Source of the DNA: Microbispora sp. NBC_01189
GTDB taxonomy: Bacteria; Actinomycetota; Actinomycetes; Streptosporangiales; Streptosporangiaceae
Assembly: GCF_036010665.1 (NCBI RefSeq)
Contig: NZ_CP108581.1
Location: 3,453,501 to 3,517,500, forward strand
Length of the DNA: 64,000 nucleotides
Reading direction: 5' to 3'
In this document: piece after piece, positions 1 through 8,169 of the stretch
Numbering within the stretch: the stretch's first letter is position 1
Layout of the letters: every line of letters starts with the position of its first letter
The notes under the pieces: model-generated
The model's input: the letters and a program-made list of their open reading frames with translations, nothing else
Told to the model about the DNA's origin: nothing
Databases searched by the model: none
Translations under genes and position numbers: made by a program

Positions 1-155
1 CCGAGGTGGCGACCGTCATGCGGGTGTCCAAGATGACGGTGTACCGGCTCGTGCACTCGGGCGAGTTACCGGCCATCCGTGTCGGCCGGTCCTTCAGGGT
101 GCCGGAGCAGGCGGTGCACGACTACTTGCGGGACGCGTTCATAGAAGCGGGTTGA
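1..155 (+). CDS. BldC/excisionase-type helix-turn-helix protein, 5' end outside window
   Basis: The first visible codon is at position 3 and the stop is TGA at 153-155. About 50 C-terminal residues are visible. They contain the segments VSKMTVYRLVHSGELPAIRVG and RVPEQAVHDYLRD, the recognition-helix and wing pattern of small MerR-like excisionase (BldC-type) DNA-binding proteins. Such proteins usually have about 65-100 residues, so probably 15-50 are missing. A neighbour of this kind beside the bS22 gene is common in actinobacteria. Target genes cannot be deduced from the sequence. Confidence 0.85.
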   Translation, partial: EVATVMRVSKMTVYRLVHSGELPAIRVGRSFRVPEQAVHDYLRDAFIEAG

Positions 156-167
156 ACGCCTTCGGAC

Positions 168-192
168 GACCACGCTTGACGGCGGCGTGGTC
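168..192 (+). terminator. Hairpin downstream of the excisionase-like gene
   Basis: GACCACGC (168-175) pairs with GCGTGGTC (185-192) around a 9-base loop, 13 bases after the stop codon. There is no T-run, as is usual in high-G+C actinobacteria, so termination is inferred from position and the perfect 8-bp stem. Confidence 0.5.
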
Positions 193-312
193 GGCCCCCG
201 CCCGACGCGGGGTCCCCCGGGGGAGCGATCTACCGTGGATCGCCGGTAGTCTGTTGTGTCGGTGTGCGCTCGCGCGCCGGTTCGACAGTCACCACCTTCA
301 CCTGGGGGTCCC

Positions 313-411
313 GTGGGCTCTGTGATCAAGAAGCGCCGCAAGCGCATGGCCAAGAAGAAGCACCGCAAGCTGCTGAAGAAGACCCGCATCCAGCGGCGTA
401 ACAAGAAGTAG
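313..411 (+). CDS. Small ribosomal protein bS22 (AURKAIP1/COX24 domain), 32 aa
   Basis: The GTG start at 313 is preceded by a GGGGG ribosome-binding site. The product is 32 residues long and extremely basic. It begins [19 protein letters not shown] and ends IQRRNKK, matching the actinobacterial bS22 family, which in mycobacteria sits in the decoding region of the 30S subunit. The gene is too short for most gene finders. Its place between an excisionase-like gene and an NAD-dependent epimerase gene is typical of actinobacteria. Confidence 0.93.
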   Translation: MGSVIKKRRKRMAKKKHRKLLKKTRIQRRNKK

Positions 412-483
412 CCGAGACGGAGCGCGCACCGGTCCCGAGGGACCGGGCGACCGTCGAACACGCACACCCCCGGCGAGGCGTCG

Positions 484-1545
484 ATGACTCGTACCGTGCT
501 GGTCACGGGTGTCCGCGGTCACGTCGGCGCCCGTGTGGCGGCCGCGCTCGCGGGCGATCCGGAGATCGGCCGTGTCATCGGCGTGGACACCGCGCCGCCG
601 CCGGCCCCTCGTGGGCGGGGCGGCGAGCAGGACGGCCCGGTGCCCGGCCGCACCGAGTTCGTCCGTGTCGCGCTGCGCGGCCCGGACCTGACCCGGGTCA
701 TCCGGGACGCCGACGTCGACACGGTCGTGCACCTCAGCCTGGTCAGCGGCAGCGGCCGGGCCGGTGGGACGGGCGGTGGCCGGCCGGCCATGAAAGAGCA
801 CAACGTCATCGGCACGATGCAGTTGCTCGCGGCCTGCCAGCGCTCCGCCACGGTGCGCCGCGTGGTCGTGCGCTCCACCACGGCCGTGTACGGCTCGTCG
901 CCGCACGCTCCCGCCGTGTTCACGGAGGACACCGAGCCCGTCGAGGTCGCGCACCACGGGTACGCCAGGGACGCCACGGAGGTCGAGACGTACGTCCGGG
1001 GCTTCGCCCGGCGGCGGCCCGACGTGACGACGACCACGCTGCGGTTCGCCAACCTCATGGGGCCCGGCGTCGACTCGCCGCTCACGCGCTACTTCTCGCA
1101 GCCCGTGCTGCCCACCGTGCTCGGCTTCGATCCGCGGCTGCAGTTCGTCCACGAGGACGACGCCGTCGAGGTGCTGTGCCGTACGGCCGGGGCGGACCAT
1201 CCCGGCGTGTTCAACGTGGCGGGCGACGGCGTCCTGCTGCTCTCGCAGTGCGCGCGGCGCACGGGCCGCCCGGTGGTTCCGCTGCCGTCCCCGGCCTTCC
1301 GCCTGGCCGGCGGGCTGGCCAGGGGCGCCCGGCTGGTCGACTTCTCGCCCGAGCAGCTCACGCTGATGAGCCACGGCCGCGCGGTGGACACCGCAAGGAT
1401 CACCGCCGAGCTGGGCTGGCGCCCGAAATACGGCACGGCGGCGGCGTTCGACGACTTCCTGCGGTCCCGGGCGGTCCCGGGCGGTCCCGGCCACCTGCCC
1501 CTCGCCGCGGTCGACTGGCTGGCCGATCTCCTGACGAAGCGGTGA
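484..1545 (+). CDS. NAD-dependent epimerase/dehydratase (extended SDR family)
   Basis: This is a 353-aa protein with an N-terminal Rossmann fold (TGVRGHVGARV, residues 8-18) for NAD(P) binding. A central YARDATEVE segment sits where extended SDR enzymes carry YxxxK; the lysine is not present here, so catalysis as a classical epimerase is doubtful. The start at ATG 484 has a GAGG site upstream. The stop lies 5 bp before the acyltransferase gene, so the two are probably cotranscribed. The same pair (epimerase then acyltransferase) next to bS22 is found in other actinobacteria. The substrate is unknown; a nucleotide-sugar or membrane-lipid role is only a guess. Confidence 0.8.
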   Translation: MTRTVLVTGVRGHVGARVAAALAGDPEIGRVIGVDTAPPPAPRGRGGEQDGPVPGRTEFVRVALRGPDLTRVIRDADVDTVVHLSLVSGSGRAGGTGGGRPAMKEHNVIGTMQLLAACQRSATVRRVVVRSTTAVYGSSPHAPAVFTEDTEPVEVAHHGYARDATEVETYVRGFARRRPDVTTTTLRFANLMGPGVDSPLTRYFSQPVLPTVLGFDPRLQFVHEDDAVEVLCRTAGADHPGVFNVAGDGVLLLSQCARRTGRPVVPLPSPAFRLAGGLARGARLVDFSPEQLTLMSHGRAVDTARITAELGWRPKYGTAAAFDDFLRSRAVPGGPGHLPLAAVDWLADLLTKR

Positions 1546-1550
1546 CCCCC

Positions 1551-2453
1551 ATGGACGACTTCCGGGACCGGCGCGCGGCCGGGAACGGCCCTTCGGCCGG
1601 ACCCGTGGACGGCGACGGCTCCGGTGAACGGCTCGCGGAGCTGTTCGCCTTCCTGCGCCGCAGGATCACCGGTGACTACGAGGTCGACGAGTTCGGCTTC
1701 GACCCCGAGCTGAACGACCGGGTGCTGCTGGAGGCGCTGCGCCCGCTCTACCGGCACTGGTTCAGGACCGAGACCCTCGGCCTGGACAACGTGCCGGCCG
1801 ACGCGGGGGCCCTGATCGTGGCCAACCACTCCGGCTCGCTGCCCGTGGACGCGCTGATGCTCCAGGTCGCGGTCAACGACGAGCTGGGCCGGCCGCTGCG
1901 CCTCCTCGGCGCCCATCTGGTCTACCAGCTTCCCGTGCTCGGGCACCTGGCCCGCAAGTCGGGGCACACGCTCGCCTGCCCCGAGGACGCCGACCGCCTG
2001 CTGCGCGGGGGCGAGGTCGTCGGCGTCTTCCCCGAGGGCTTCAAGGGCATCGGCAAGCCGTTCTCCGAGCGCTACCGGCTGCAGAGGTTCGGCCGGGGCG
2101 GGTTCGTCGCCTCGGCGATCAGGGCCGGTGTGCCGATCGTCCCGTGCGCCATCGTGGGGGCGGAGGAGATCTACCCCAAGATCGGGGATGTCCCCTCGGT
2201 CGCGCGCCTGCTCGGCCTGCCGTACCTGCCGATCACGCCGCTGTTCCCCTGGCTCGGGCCGCTCGGCCTGGTCCCGCTGCCGTCGAAGTGGCTGATCGAG
2301 TTCGGCGAGCCGGTCCGCACCGACGCCTACGACCCGGAGGAGGCCGACGACCCCGCGGTGGTCTTCGACCTCACCGACCACGTCCGGGAGACCCTGCAGC
2401 GGCGGCTCGACGCCCTGCGGCTGCGCCGCGGGGCCGCGTTCCCCCCGATCTGA
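1551..2453 (+). CDS. PlsC-family lysophospholipid acyltransferase
   Basis: This 300-aa protein starts at ATG 1551, five bases after the epimerase stop. It has the PlsC-type acyl-acceptor motifs: NHSGSLPVD with the presumed catalytic His at residue 93, and FPEG at residues 160-163 for glycerol-phosphate binding. The His-to-Asp spacing (H-x6-D) is longer than the classical H-x4-D, as in an actinobacterial subgroup of the family. The expected role is membrane-associated transfer of a fatty acyl group to a lysophospholipid or related acceptor. The exact acceptor cannot be told. Confidence 0.85.
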   Translation: MDDFRDRRAAGNGPSAGPVDGDGSGERLAELFAFLRRRITGDYEVDEFGFDPELNDRVLLEALRPLYRHWFRTETLGLDNVPADAGALIVANHSGSLPVDALMLQVAVNDELGRPLRLLGAHLVYQLPVLGHLARKSGHTLACPEDADRLLRGGEVVGVFPEGFKGIGKPFSERYRLQRFGRGGFVASAIRAGVPIVPCAIVGAEEIYPKIGDVPSVARLLGLPYLPITPLFPWLGPLGLVPLPSKWLIEFGEPVRTDAYDPEEADDPAVVFDLTDHVRETLQRRLDALRLRRGAAFPPI

Positions 2454-2482
2454 GGTCCCGGCTCCAGGGATCAGAGGGTGGT

Positions 2483-3352
2483 TCAGAGGGTGGAGCGGTA
2501 GTGGCGGCGCAGGGCGATGCCGGCGGCGACGCCGCCCGCTATGGCCCCCGCCGTCGCCGCGATCGGCAGCCCGATCATCGTCGCCTTCCGGCCCGTACGG
2601 AAGTCGCGGGTCTCCCAGCCGCTGTCCCTGGCGTGCTCGCGCAGCTCGCTGTCGGGGTTGATGGCGTACGGATGGCCCACGAGCGAGAGCATCGGCAGGT
2701 CGTTGGACGAGTCGCTGTAGGCCGAGCACCGGCCGAGGTCGAGGCCCTCACGCCGGGCCAGCGCCCGTACGGCCTCGGCCTTGGCCGGGCCGTGCAGCAG
2801 GTCGCCGACCAGCCGCCCGGTGTAGGCGCCGTCGGCGGTCTCGGCGACCGTGCCGAGCGCGCCGGTCAGCCCGAGCCGCTGCGCGATGACCCGGGCCAGC
2901 TCCACCGGGGTCGCGGTGACCAGCCACACCCGCTGCCCGGCGTCGAGATGCGCCTGGGCCAGCGCGCGGGTGCCCGCCCAGACGCGGTCGGCCATCACGT
3001 CGTCGTAGATCTCCTCGCCCAGCCGGACGACCTCGTCCACCTTGAGCCCCGCGACGAAGGCGAGGGCCATCTCCTTGGCCCTGGCGATGTGGTCGGGGTT
3101 CTCGTTGCCCCGGACGCGAAACCACGCCTGCCCGACCGCGAACTTCGCCAGGTCGCGGGTGGTGAACAGACCGCGCGAGGCGAGCCCGCGCGCGAAGTGG
3201 TAGATGGAGGCGCCGCGCATCATGGTGTTGTCGACGTCGAAGAACGCCGCCGCGGTCAGATCCGGCACGACCTCGGGGGCGGACACCGCCGCGGCGGCGG
3301 CCACCTCACCGGCGATCTCCGCCGCTTCCCTCCGTCGCAATAGCCGCCTCAT
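2483..3352 (-). CDS. HAD-IB family phosphatase with C-terminal membrane anchor
   Basis: This 289-aa protein is a SerB-like HAD hydrolase. The nucleophile motif DVDNT is at residues 39-43, with a later Thr in LVTATP, a lysine in GPAKAEAV, and the motif [10 protein letters not shown] for Mg2+. A hydrophobic glycine/alanine-rich segment near residues 258-280 ([15 protein letters not shown]) suggests a C-terminal membrane anchor. It is transcribed towards the acyltransferase gene, and their stops are 30 bp apart. Related proteins are annotated as phosphoserine phosphatase-like; the substrate may be a phospholipid head group, given the anchor and the acyltransferase neighbour (inference). Confidence 0.88.
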   Translation of the reverse strand: MRRLLRRREAAEIAGEVAAAAAVSAPEVVPDLTAAAFFDVDNTMMRGASIYHFARGLASRGLFTTRDLAKFAVGQAWFRVRGNENPDHIARAKEMALAFVAGLKVDEVVRLGEEIYDDVMADRVWAGTRALAQAHLDAGQRVWLVTATPVELARVIAQRLGLTGALGTVAETADGAYTGRLVGDLLHGPAKAEAVRALARREGLDLGRCSAYSDSSNDLPMLSLVGHPYAINPDSELREHARDSGWETRDFRTGRKATMIGLPIAATAGAIAGGVAAGIALRRHYRSTL

Positions 3353-3407
3353 GGCTCCTCAGCTTAACCGCCGGGCACGGTCCCGAACGTGAGCGGGACA
3401 TGACGTG

Positions 3408-4124
3408 TCAGCGTCCGGAAGCCGTAAAAGTGTCGATGTAATGCAGGTACTGCGCGGCCTTGTCGCGATTCTCCCCGTCGAGTTTCGGCAGCATCGGCTC
3501 CACCATCGTGTGCTGCTGACGCGCGAACCGCCGCGCCTCGCCGTCGGTCCGGTCACGCCGCGCCACCCGGGTCAGCGCGGCCCTCGTCTTCGTCTCCATG
3601 TCGTCGAGCGCCTGGGCGATCAACCGCCGGCGGTCGGGGGCGGCCTCGCCGATCAGCGAGGCGGCCTCCGCCGCCCGCAGCCGGGCCGCGGCCATCTCCC
3701 GCTCCGCCCGGTCCCTCTCGTCGTACGCCAGGACGAGAACGGTCGACTCGGCCAGCCGCTTCAGCGGATACAGCACCTGGCCGGGCACCGTGTGGTACGT
3801 GTGCACGCCGGTGGCGAACATCCCGGCCAGCGCGGCGCCGAAGACCAGGACGGGACGCAGCCGGACGAGAAGGGACCGGCGGGGACGGGAACGCCGGCTC
3901 CCGGAGTGGGCGGCGGGGGGTGCCGCGTGCCTCCCGGCGGCGCGTTCGGCGGCGTGGGCGCGCATGAGATCGGCCCGCAGGCTCTCGCGGAAGTCGGGGC
4001 TCGGGCCGCCGTTCACCCGGGACCGCAGGGCCGTCATCCGCGCGGCGATCCGCCGGGCGCGGGCCGCGCTCCGGCCGCCCTTCCGGCGCGAGGGTCGCCA
4101 CCAGGCCATCACGGTTCCCGCCAT
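3408..4124 (-). CDS. rsbN: Anti-sigma factor RsbN (DUF5667), membrane protein
   Basis: This 238-aa protein has a basic cytoplasmic N-terminus, one membrane segment around residues 86-110 and an extracytoplasmic DUF5667-type helical domain (VPGQVLYPLKRLAEST). In Streptomyces, RsbN is the single-pass anti-sigma factor that holds sigma-BldN and is encoded directly downstream of bldN. Here the gene also follows bldN on the same strand, 95 bp away. The start at 4124 has AGCGGGGG just upstream. Together they are expected to control aerial hyphae and sporulation genes such as chaplins and rodlins, but none of those targets is in this window. Confidence 0.85.
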   Translation of the reverse strand: MAGTVMAWWRPSRRKGGRSAARARRIAARMTALRSRVNGGPSPDFRESLRADLMRAHAAERAAGRHAAPPAAHSGSRRSRPRRSLLVRLRPVLVFGAALAGMFATGVHTYHTVPGQVLYPLKRLAESTVLVLAYDERDRAEREMAAARLRAAEAASLIGEAAPDRRRLIAQALDDMETKTRAALTRVARRDRTDGEARRFARQQHTMVEPMLPKLDGENRDKAAQYLHYIDTFTASGR

Positions 4125-4219
4125 CCCCCGCTCGACGTCGGCGACTGTGCTCCCGGCCGGATCGGCCGTACTGCGAAGATTGGACCTGCGACATGCCCAA
4201 CGACAGGGTGTGGGAATGG

Positions 4220-4906
4220 TTACGGGCTGTCAGCGAGATCGTCCGGGAGCGCCCGGGCGAGCGCCCTGATCGCCCGGAACTGCAGGGCCTTGATCGCTCC
4301 GGACTTCTTGCCCATGACCTTCGCCGTCTCCGCGAGCGACATGCCCTCCACGAACCGCAGGATCACGCATTCCTGCTGCTCCGGGCCGAGCTGCTTGAGC
4401 GCCTGCATGAGGCGCTCGTTCACCATGTTCGTGACGACCGCGTTCTCGGGAATGTGCGGGCCGTCCAGAGGTGTGTCGAGAATCACCGCGGTGGTGACCT
4501 CAAGCCGGTTGCGTCCCGACTTGTAGTGATCGGTGATGAGGTTGCGGGCGATGGTGACCAGCCAGGCGCCGAAGTCGCGGCCCTGCCAGGTGAAGTCGGC
4601 GATGCCCCGCAGCGCGCGCAGGAACGTGTCGCTCGTCAGGTCCTCGGCCAGCGCGTGGCTGCCCACCCGGAAGTAGACATACCGGTAGACCAGGTCGAGG
4701 TAATGATCGTAGAGAAGGCCGAACGCCTCGCTGTCGCCGGTCTTGGCGCGCAGCACGAGGCCGCGCATCTCGTCGTGTTCAGGGTCGTGGCTGTGCTCGC
4801 GGCCGTGTTGCCGGCCGCGCTCGGTGAGATCCGCGGAGCGCGCGGGCTGCGCGGATACGGCGGCCGCCGGAGGCGACAGCCCGGCCAACGGCCACAGGTT
4901 CGGCAT
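4220..4906 (-). CDS. bldN: ECF sigma factor BldN (AdsA)
   Basis: This 228-aa ECF sigma factor has region 2 at about residues 48-120 (AFGLLYDHYLDLVYRYVYFRV, then WQGRDFGAWLVTIARNL) and region 4 at about 160-222 (LGPEQQECVILRF...LAETAKVMGKKSGAIK). The WQGRDFGAWLVTIARNL and RLEVTT segments and the following rsbN gene match Streptomyces BldN. An N-terminal extension of about 45 residues precedes region 2; in Streptomyces the sigma factor is made as a pro-protein with such an extension. The ATG at 4906 has no clear Shine-Dalgarno site. Proximity to rex and hem genes is also seen in S. coelicolor (bldN SCO3323, rex SCO3320). Confidence 0.92.
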   Translation of the reverse strand: MPNLWPLAGLSPPAAAVSAQPARSADLTERGRQHGREHSHDPEHDEMRGLVLRAKTGDSEAFGLLYDHYLDLVYRYVYFRVGSHALAEDLTSDTFLRALRGIADFTWQGRDFGAWLVTIARNLITDHYKSGRNRLEVTTAVILDTPLDGPHIPENAVVTNMVNERLMQALKQLGPEQQECVILRFVEGMSLAETAKVMGKKSGAIKALQFRAIRALARALPDDLADSP

Positions 4907-4946
4907 CCGTTATCCCATGGGGGAAGGGGAGTCGGCGTGCGGCAAC

Positions 4947-4975
4947 ACTCTAGAAATCAACGAGAGATAACACAA
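4947..4975 (-). promoter_or_regulatory. Candidate bldN promoter
   Basis: On the minus strand, TTGTGT (4975-4970) and TAGAGT (4952-4947) are separated by 17 bp. This would start transcription about 35 bases before the bldN ATG. The match to a vegetative-type promoter is moderate; no BldD-type box was recognised. Confidence 0.4.
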
Positions 4976-5068
4976 TCCGTTCGAGTGGAAGAACTCGGTG
5001 CCGGAGGACGGGCCCCGCCCCGAAACGCGGCGCCGGCGGTGCTCGCACGGTGCTCGTACGGTGTTCGG

Positions 5069-5140
5069 GCGTTGGTCGGAGTGCTGGTGGGAGTGCTGGT
5101 CGGGGCGCCGATCGGGGCGCCGATCGGGTTGCCGGTCGGG
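5069..5140 (+). repeat. Six degenerate 12-bp tandem repeats upstream of bldN
   Basis: Units such as GTGCTGGTCGGG and GCGCCGATCGGG (the latter twice in a row, 5105-5128) run from 5069 to 5140. They lie in the 338-bp gap between the bldN start and the next gene, which otherwise shows only the bldN promoter candidate. The period of 12 keeps reading frames open on both strands, which explains the spurious open frames here. Confidence 0.75.
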
Positions 5141-5244
5141 GACGGGACGGAAGGACTCCGCCAGAGCCGGAGACCCGCCGCGGCGCCGGATCACGTACCC
5201 GTACAGGGCGACCGGCTACCCGTGCGGAGGCGTTGTCAGGCAGC

Positions 5245-6900
5245 ATGGGTGCCACCATGGAAGTCCTCGTCGCTCTCCTCGCGTTCGCCGGCGCCCTGCT
5301 CGCCAGCATCACCACCGGCGTCCTCGTCAGACGTCTCCGTGACGAGCCGGCCGGATGGCTGATCGCGTGGAGCATCGCCACGGGCGCGCTCGCGGTGTCG
5401 CTCGGCGCCGTCGCCGTCGGCCACCTGACCGGCTTCGGGCCCGTGACGTTCCGGGCATACCAGATCACCGGGTCGCTGCTGGCCCCGCTCTGGCTGGCCG
5501 TCGGCGTGCTCCAGCTTCTCGCGGAGAAGGCGGCGGCCCGCTTCGCCGGGTGGTTGCTCGGCGCCGCTCTCACGGTTGTGGGCACGGTCATCATGGTGCT
5601 GGACCCCATCGTGGCCTCGGGGTTGGCCAAGACGCTGCCGGACGGTCCCACCCACTGGGACCTGTGGCCCGAGTGGCTCCTGCGGGGCGTCCACGGCCTG
5701 GTGGTGTTCCTGCTCCTCCTCGCCCTCGGCATCGCGTTGATGAGCTGGCGCGACGGCGACGACTACGACGCCGACAACATGAACGCGACCGTGGTGCTCG
5801 CGCCCGCGGGCATGGCCGTCGCGGGCGCGCTGGAGTTCGGGCTCCCGGGGCTGATCGTCGTCCCGCTCATGGCCGCCGCCGCCGGGGGCGTCTGGTACGC
5901 CGTGGCCCGTCCACTCGCGCCGTACGACGACGAGGACGAGGAGGACGACGCGCCCGAGGACGAGTGGCAGGGCCCGCGCGGCGGGCGGGCCGACGCCGCC
6001 CTGCGCGCCGAGAGCCGGGTGCCCTCCGCGCCCTCGGGTCCGGCCGTCGCGCCGGGAGGCCCGGGAGGCCCGGGCGCCCGGGGCGCGGCGGTGGGGGCGG
6101 GGGCGGTCCCGCCCGGCGCCGCGCCGCGCCGCTCGGGGCTGGGCGACCTGGTGGCCGAATACCGCGCGGGCGAGCAGGGCGAGGTCGACTACGCGGCCCG
6201 CATGCGCCCTCCGGGCGGCCACTCCGACGGCCGCCCCGATCTCCGCCCGGACGGACGCCCGCTCACCGACGACTTCGGCGGGCCCGCGACCGGCCAGCTT
6301 CTGGCCGCCGACCAGTACGGCCAGCCGCTCCGGCCCGACTACGCCATGCCCGCCGGCCCGGCGGCCGCGCCGGACCGCGCGATGCCCGCGACGGGGGTGG
6401 TCTACCCGGGGGCGCCGGCGGGCGCCACCCCGGTGGGCGGGGCGGAGCTGCCCAGCCCGGCCGACCTCGCGGCGAGCTTCGGCGTGGGCTTCGGCCGGTC
6501 CCGGCAGGGCGCGAGCCCGGAGGGAGCGCAGCAGGCGGGCCGCCCGGCCCGGCAGGGGGGCTCGGTGAAGCCGTCCCCCGGCATCTACGGCCTGCTGACC
6601 GTGTTCACGCTGCTGGACGGCTCGGGTGAGGCGTTCGACAAGCTGGCGGAGGAGACGGTGGAGGCCGTGCAGCGCAACGAGCCCGACACGCTGCTGTTCG
6701 TCTGCCACGCGGTGAAGTCGGCCCCGCTCCAGCGCATCGTCTACGAGCTCTACCGCGACGAGGTCGGCTACGGCGAGCACCAGCGGCAGCCGCACATGGA
6801 GCGGTTCACCACCGAGCGCGTGAAGTACGTGCTGGCCGCCAACGTCATCGAACTCGCCGTCAACGCCGCCAAGGTCGTCCCGCTCCCCACCCGGATGTGA
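5245..6900 (+). CDS. Polytopic membrane protein with C-terminal ABM (quinol monooxygenase-like) domain
   Basis: The product has 551 aa from ATG 5245; a second ATG at 5257 is possible, and upstream in-frame sequence is repeat-derived. The N-terminal ~230 residues contain about six membrane segments. An acidic run (DDEDEEDDAPEDE) and a long Pro/Gly/Ala-rich linker of some 180 residues follow. The last ~110 residues (from SPGIYGLLTVF to the end) look like an antibiotic-biosynthesis-monooxygenase (ABM) dimeric alpha-beta barrel, with FDKLAEETVEAVQRNEPDTLLFVCHAV and ELYRDEVGYGEHQRQPHMERF. Such a fusion between bldN and rex is unusual. The domain fold is my inference from pattern; no cofactor site can be assigned. 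Confidence 0.7.
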   Translation: MGATMEVLVALLAFAGALLASITTGVLVRRLRDEPAGWLIAWSIATGALAVSLGAVAVGHLTGFGPVTFRAYQITGSLLAPLWLAVGVLQLLAEKAAARFAGWLLGAALTVVGTVIMVLDPIVASGLAKTLPDGPTHWDLWPEWLLRGVHGLVVFLLLLALGIALMSWRDGDDYDADNMNATVVLAPAGMAVAGALEFGLPGLIVVPLMAAAAGGVWYAVARPLAPYDDEDEEDDAPEDEWQGPRGGRADAALRAESRVPSAPSGPAVAPGGPGGPGARGAAVGAGAVPPGAAPRRSGLGDLVAEYRAGEQGEVDYAARMRPPGGHSDGRPDLRPDGRPLTDDFGGPATGQLLAADQYGQPLRPDYAMPAGPAAAPDRAMPATGVVYPGAPAGATPVGGAELPSPADLAASFGVGFGRSRQGASPEGAQQAGRPARQGGSVKPSPGIYGLLTVFTLLDGSGEAFDKLAEETVEAVQRNEPDTLLFVCHAVKSAPLQRIVYELYRDEVGYGEHQRQPHMERFTTERVKYVLAANVIELAVNAAKVVPLPTRM

Positions 6901-6958
6901 CCGAGGCCCGGATGTGACCGAGGGCCGGATGTGACCGAGGCCCGGGTGTGATCGGGGA
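6891..6958 (+). repeat. Four tandem 17-bp repeats spanning the stop of the membrane-ABM gene
   Basis: The unit CCGGATGTGACCGAGGC occurs at 6891, 6908 and 6925, with a degenerate fourth copy at 6942. The first copy contains the stop codon of the preceding gene, so each unit repeats the last codons and the TGA. The array fills the space up to the glutaredoxin gene. Confidence 0.8.
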
Positions 6959-6965
6959 GCCGACG

Positions 6966-7214
6966 TCAGCGGGCGAGGGCGGCGCGGAGGCGGGTCTCGT
7001 CGACCCTCCAGTAGGTGTGCTGGACGCCGTCGACCAGGACGACCGGGATCATCTCCCAGTATTCGGCCTGGTCCTCCGGTGAGGCGGTGATGTCGCGTTC
7101 CTCCCACGGGACGCCGAGCTCGCCCGCCACCCGCTCGACGACCGCCCGGGCGTCGTCGCAGAGATGACAGCCGGGCTTGCCGAGCAGGGTGATCCGGTGA
7201 TCCGCGGGAGCCAT
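6966..7214 (-). CDS. Glutaredoxin family protein
   Basis: This is an 82-aa thioredoxin-fold protein with a CHLC redox motif at residues 16-19 (KPGCHLCDDA) and a cis-proline segment (MIPVVLVDG). The family (DUF836-like glutaredoxin) reduces disulfides, probably using mycothiol or another low-molecular-weight thiol in actinobacteria. It is encoded divergently from rex; a small redox protein next to the redox sensor Rex is a common actinobacterial arrangement. No other assignment fits. Confidence 0.88.
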   Translation of the reverse strand: MAPADHRITLLGKPGCHLCDDARAVVERVAGELGVPWEERDITASPEDQAEYWEMIPVVLVDGVQHTYWRVDETRLRAALAR

Positions 7215-7343
7215 GCCGTCAGCGTAGTCACGCTCCCGGCGCCCCCACGATCCCGGGCGTCGCGATCATGGACGCCACGACCCCGGCGGACCCGGATCGG
7301 CGACCGGCGCACCCTCCTGGGACGCTGGAGAGCACGATCGACT

Positions 7344-7361
7344 TTGTGCATAGCTTCACAA
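7344..7361 (+). promoter_or_regulatory. Rex operator (ROP) upstream of rex-hemACD
   Basis: TTGTGCATAGCTTCACAA matches the Rex operator consensus TTGTGAA-N4-TTCACAA with one mismatch. It lies 84 bp upstream of the rex start and probably overlaps the promoter: TTGTGC at 7344 could be the -35 and TAACCT at 7368-7373 the -10, 18 bp apart. Known biology: Rex binds such sites when NADH/NAD+ is low and releases DNA on NADH binding. The site implies autoregulation of rex and redox control of haem synthesis. Confidence 0.9.
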
Positions 7362-7445
7362 AGGCACTAACCTGGATTCATTCCGTCGCATCCACCCTTG
7401 CGGCCGGGGGCGCACCGGCCGTCCGTCCCCCAGGAGTTCCGGCAA

Positions 7446-8144
7446 GTGATCCGCCGTATCCCGCAGGCACGCGATCGCGGTATCCCCGACGCCACCGTGG
7501 CGAGGCTGCCGCTCTATCTGCGTGCCCTGAACGGGATGGCCGAGCGGGGCACGCCGACGGTGAGCTCGGAGGACCTGGCGGTGGCGGCGGGCGTCAACTC
7601 GGCCAAGCTCCGCAAGGACCTGTCTCATCTCGGGTCGTACGGCACCCGCGGCGTCGGCTACGACGTGCAGTACCTCATCTACCAGATCTCGCGTGAGCTT
7701 GGTCTCACCCAGGACTGGGCGGTGGCGATCGTGGGCGTCGGAAACCTCGGCCGGGCGCTGGCCAACTACGGCGGGTTCGCCTCCCGCGGGTTCCGCATCG
7801 CGGGCCTGCTCGACGCCGACCCGCACGTGGTCGGCGACCGAATCGCCGGTCTCGTCGTCGAGCACGCCGACGAGCTGGAGACGGTGATCGGGCAGCGCGG
7901 CGTGTCGATCGTCGTGATCGCCACCCCCGCCGCGCCGGCCCAGCAGGTCTGCGACCGTGTCATCGCGGCCGGCGTCACCAGTATTTTGAACTTCGCCCCC
8001 GTCGTCCTGGCTGTGCCTGACGGCGTAGATGTCCGTAAAGTCGATTTATCCATCGAACTGCAGATACTTGCGTTCCACGAGCAGCGCAAGGCTAATGGAG
8101 GACCCATCATGGCCGAGGAGTGGCCGGACGGGGTGGTCATGTGA
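7446..8144 (+). CDS. rex: Redox-sensing transcriptional repressor Rex
   Basis: This is a 232-aa protein from GTG 7446, chosen for the AGGAG site at 7432-7436 and because family members start shortly before the IPDATVARLPLYLRAL helix. The winged helix covers about residues 10-80 (VSSEDLAVAAGVNSAKLRKDLS). The Rossmann domain carries GVGNLG at 97-102 and the domain-swapping C-terminal helix ends in SIELQILAFHEQRK. It senses NADH/NAD+ and represses respiratory genes. It is the first gene of rex-hemA-hemC-hemD, as in Streptomyces, and its operators stand before this operon and before menJ-nuo. Confidence 0.97.
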   Translation: MIRRIPQARDRGIPDATVARLPLYLRALNGMAERGTPTVSSEDLAVAAGVNSAKLRKDLSHLGSYGTRGVGYDVQYLIYQISRELGLTQDWAVAIVGVGNLGRALANYGGFASRGFRIAGLLDADPHVVGDRIAGLVVEHADELETVIGQRGVSIVVIATPAAPAQQVCDRVIAAGVTSILNFAPVVLAVPDGVDVRKVDLSIELQILAFHEQRKANGGPIMAEEWPDGVVM

Positions 8145-8169
8145 GTGAGCCATCAGTGGGAGCGAGCTC

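Noticed and set aside
298-1494. Long minus-strand open frames opposite the epimerase (and similar ones opposite nuo, hem and res genes)
   Set aside because: They lack family patterns and mirror the third-position G+C of the real genes on the other strand.
4193-5362. Plus-strand 389-aa frame covering bldN and its upstream repeats
   Set aside because: It is antisense to bldN and held open by the 12-bp tandem repeats; no recognisable domain.
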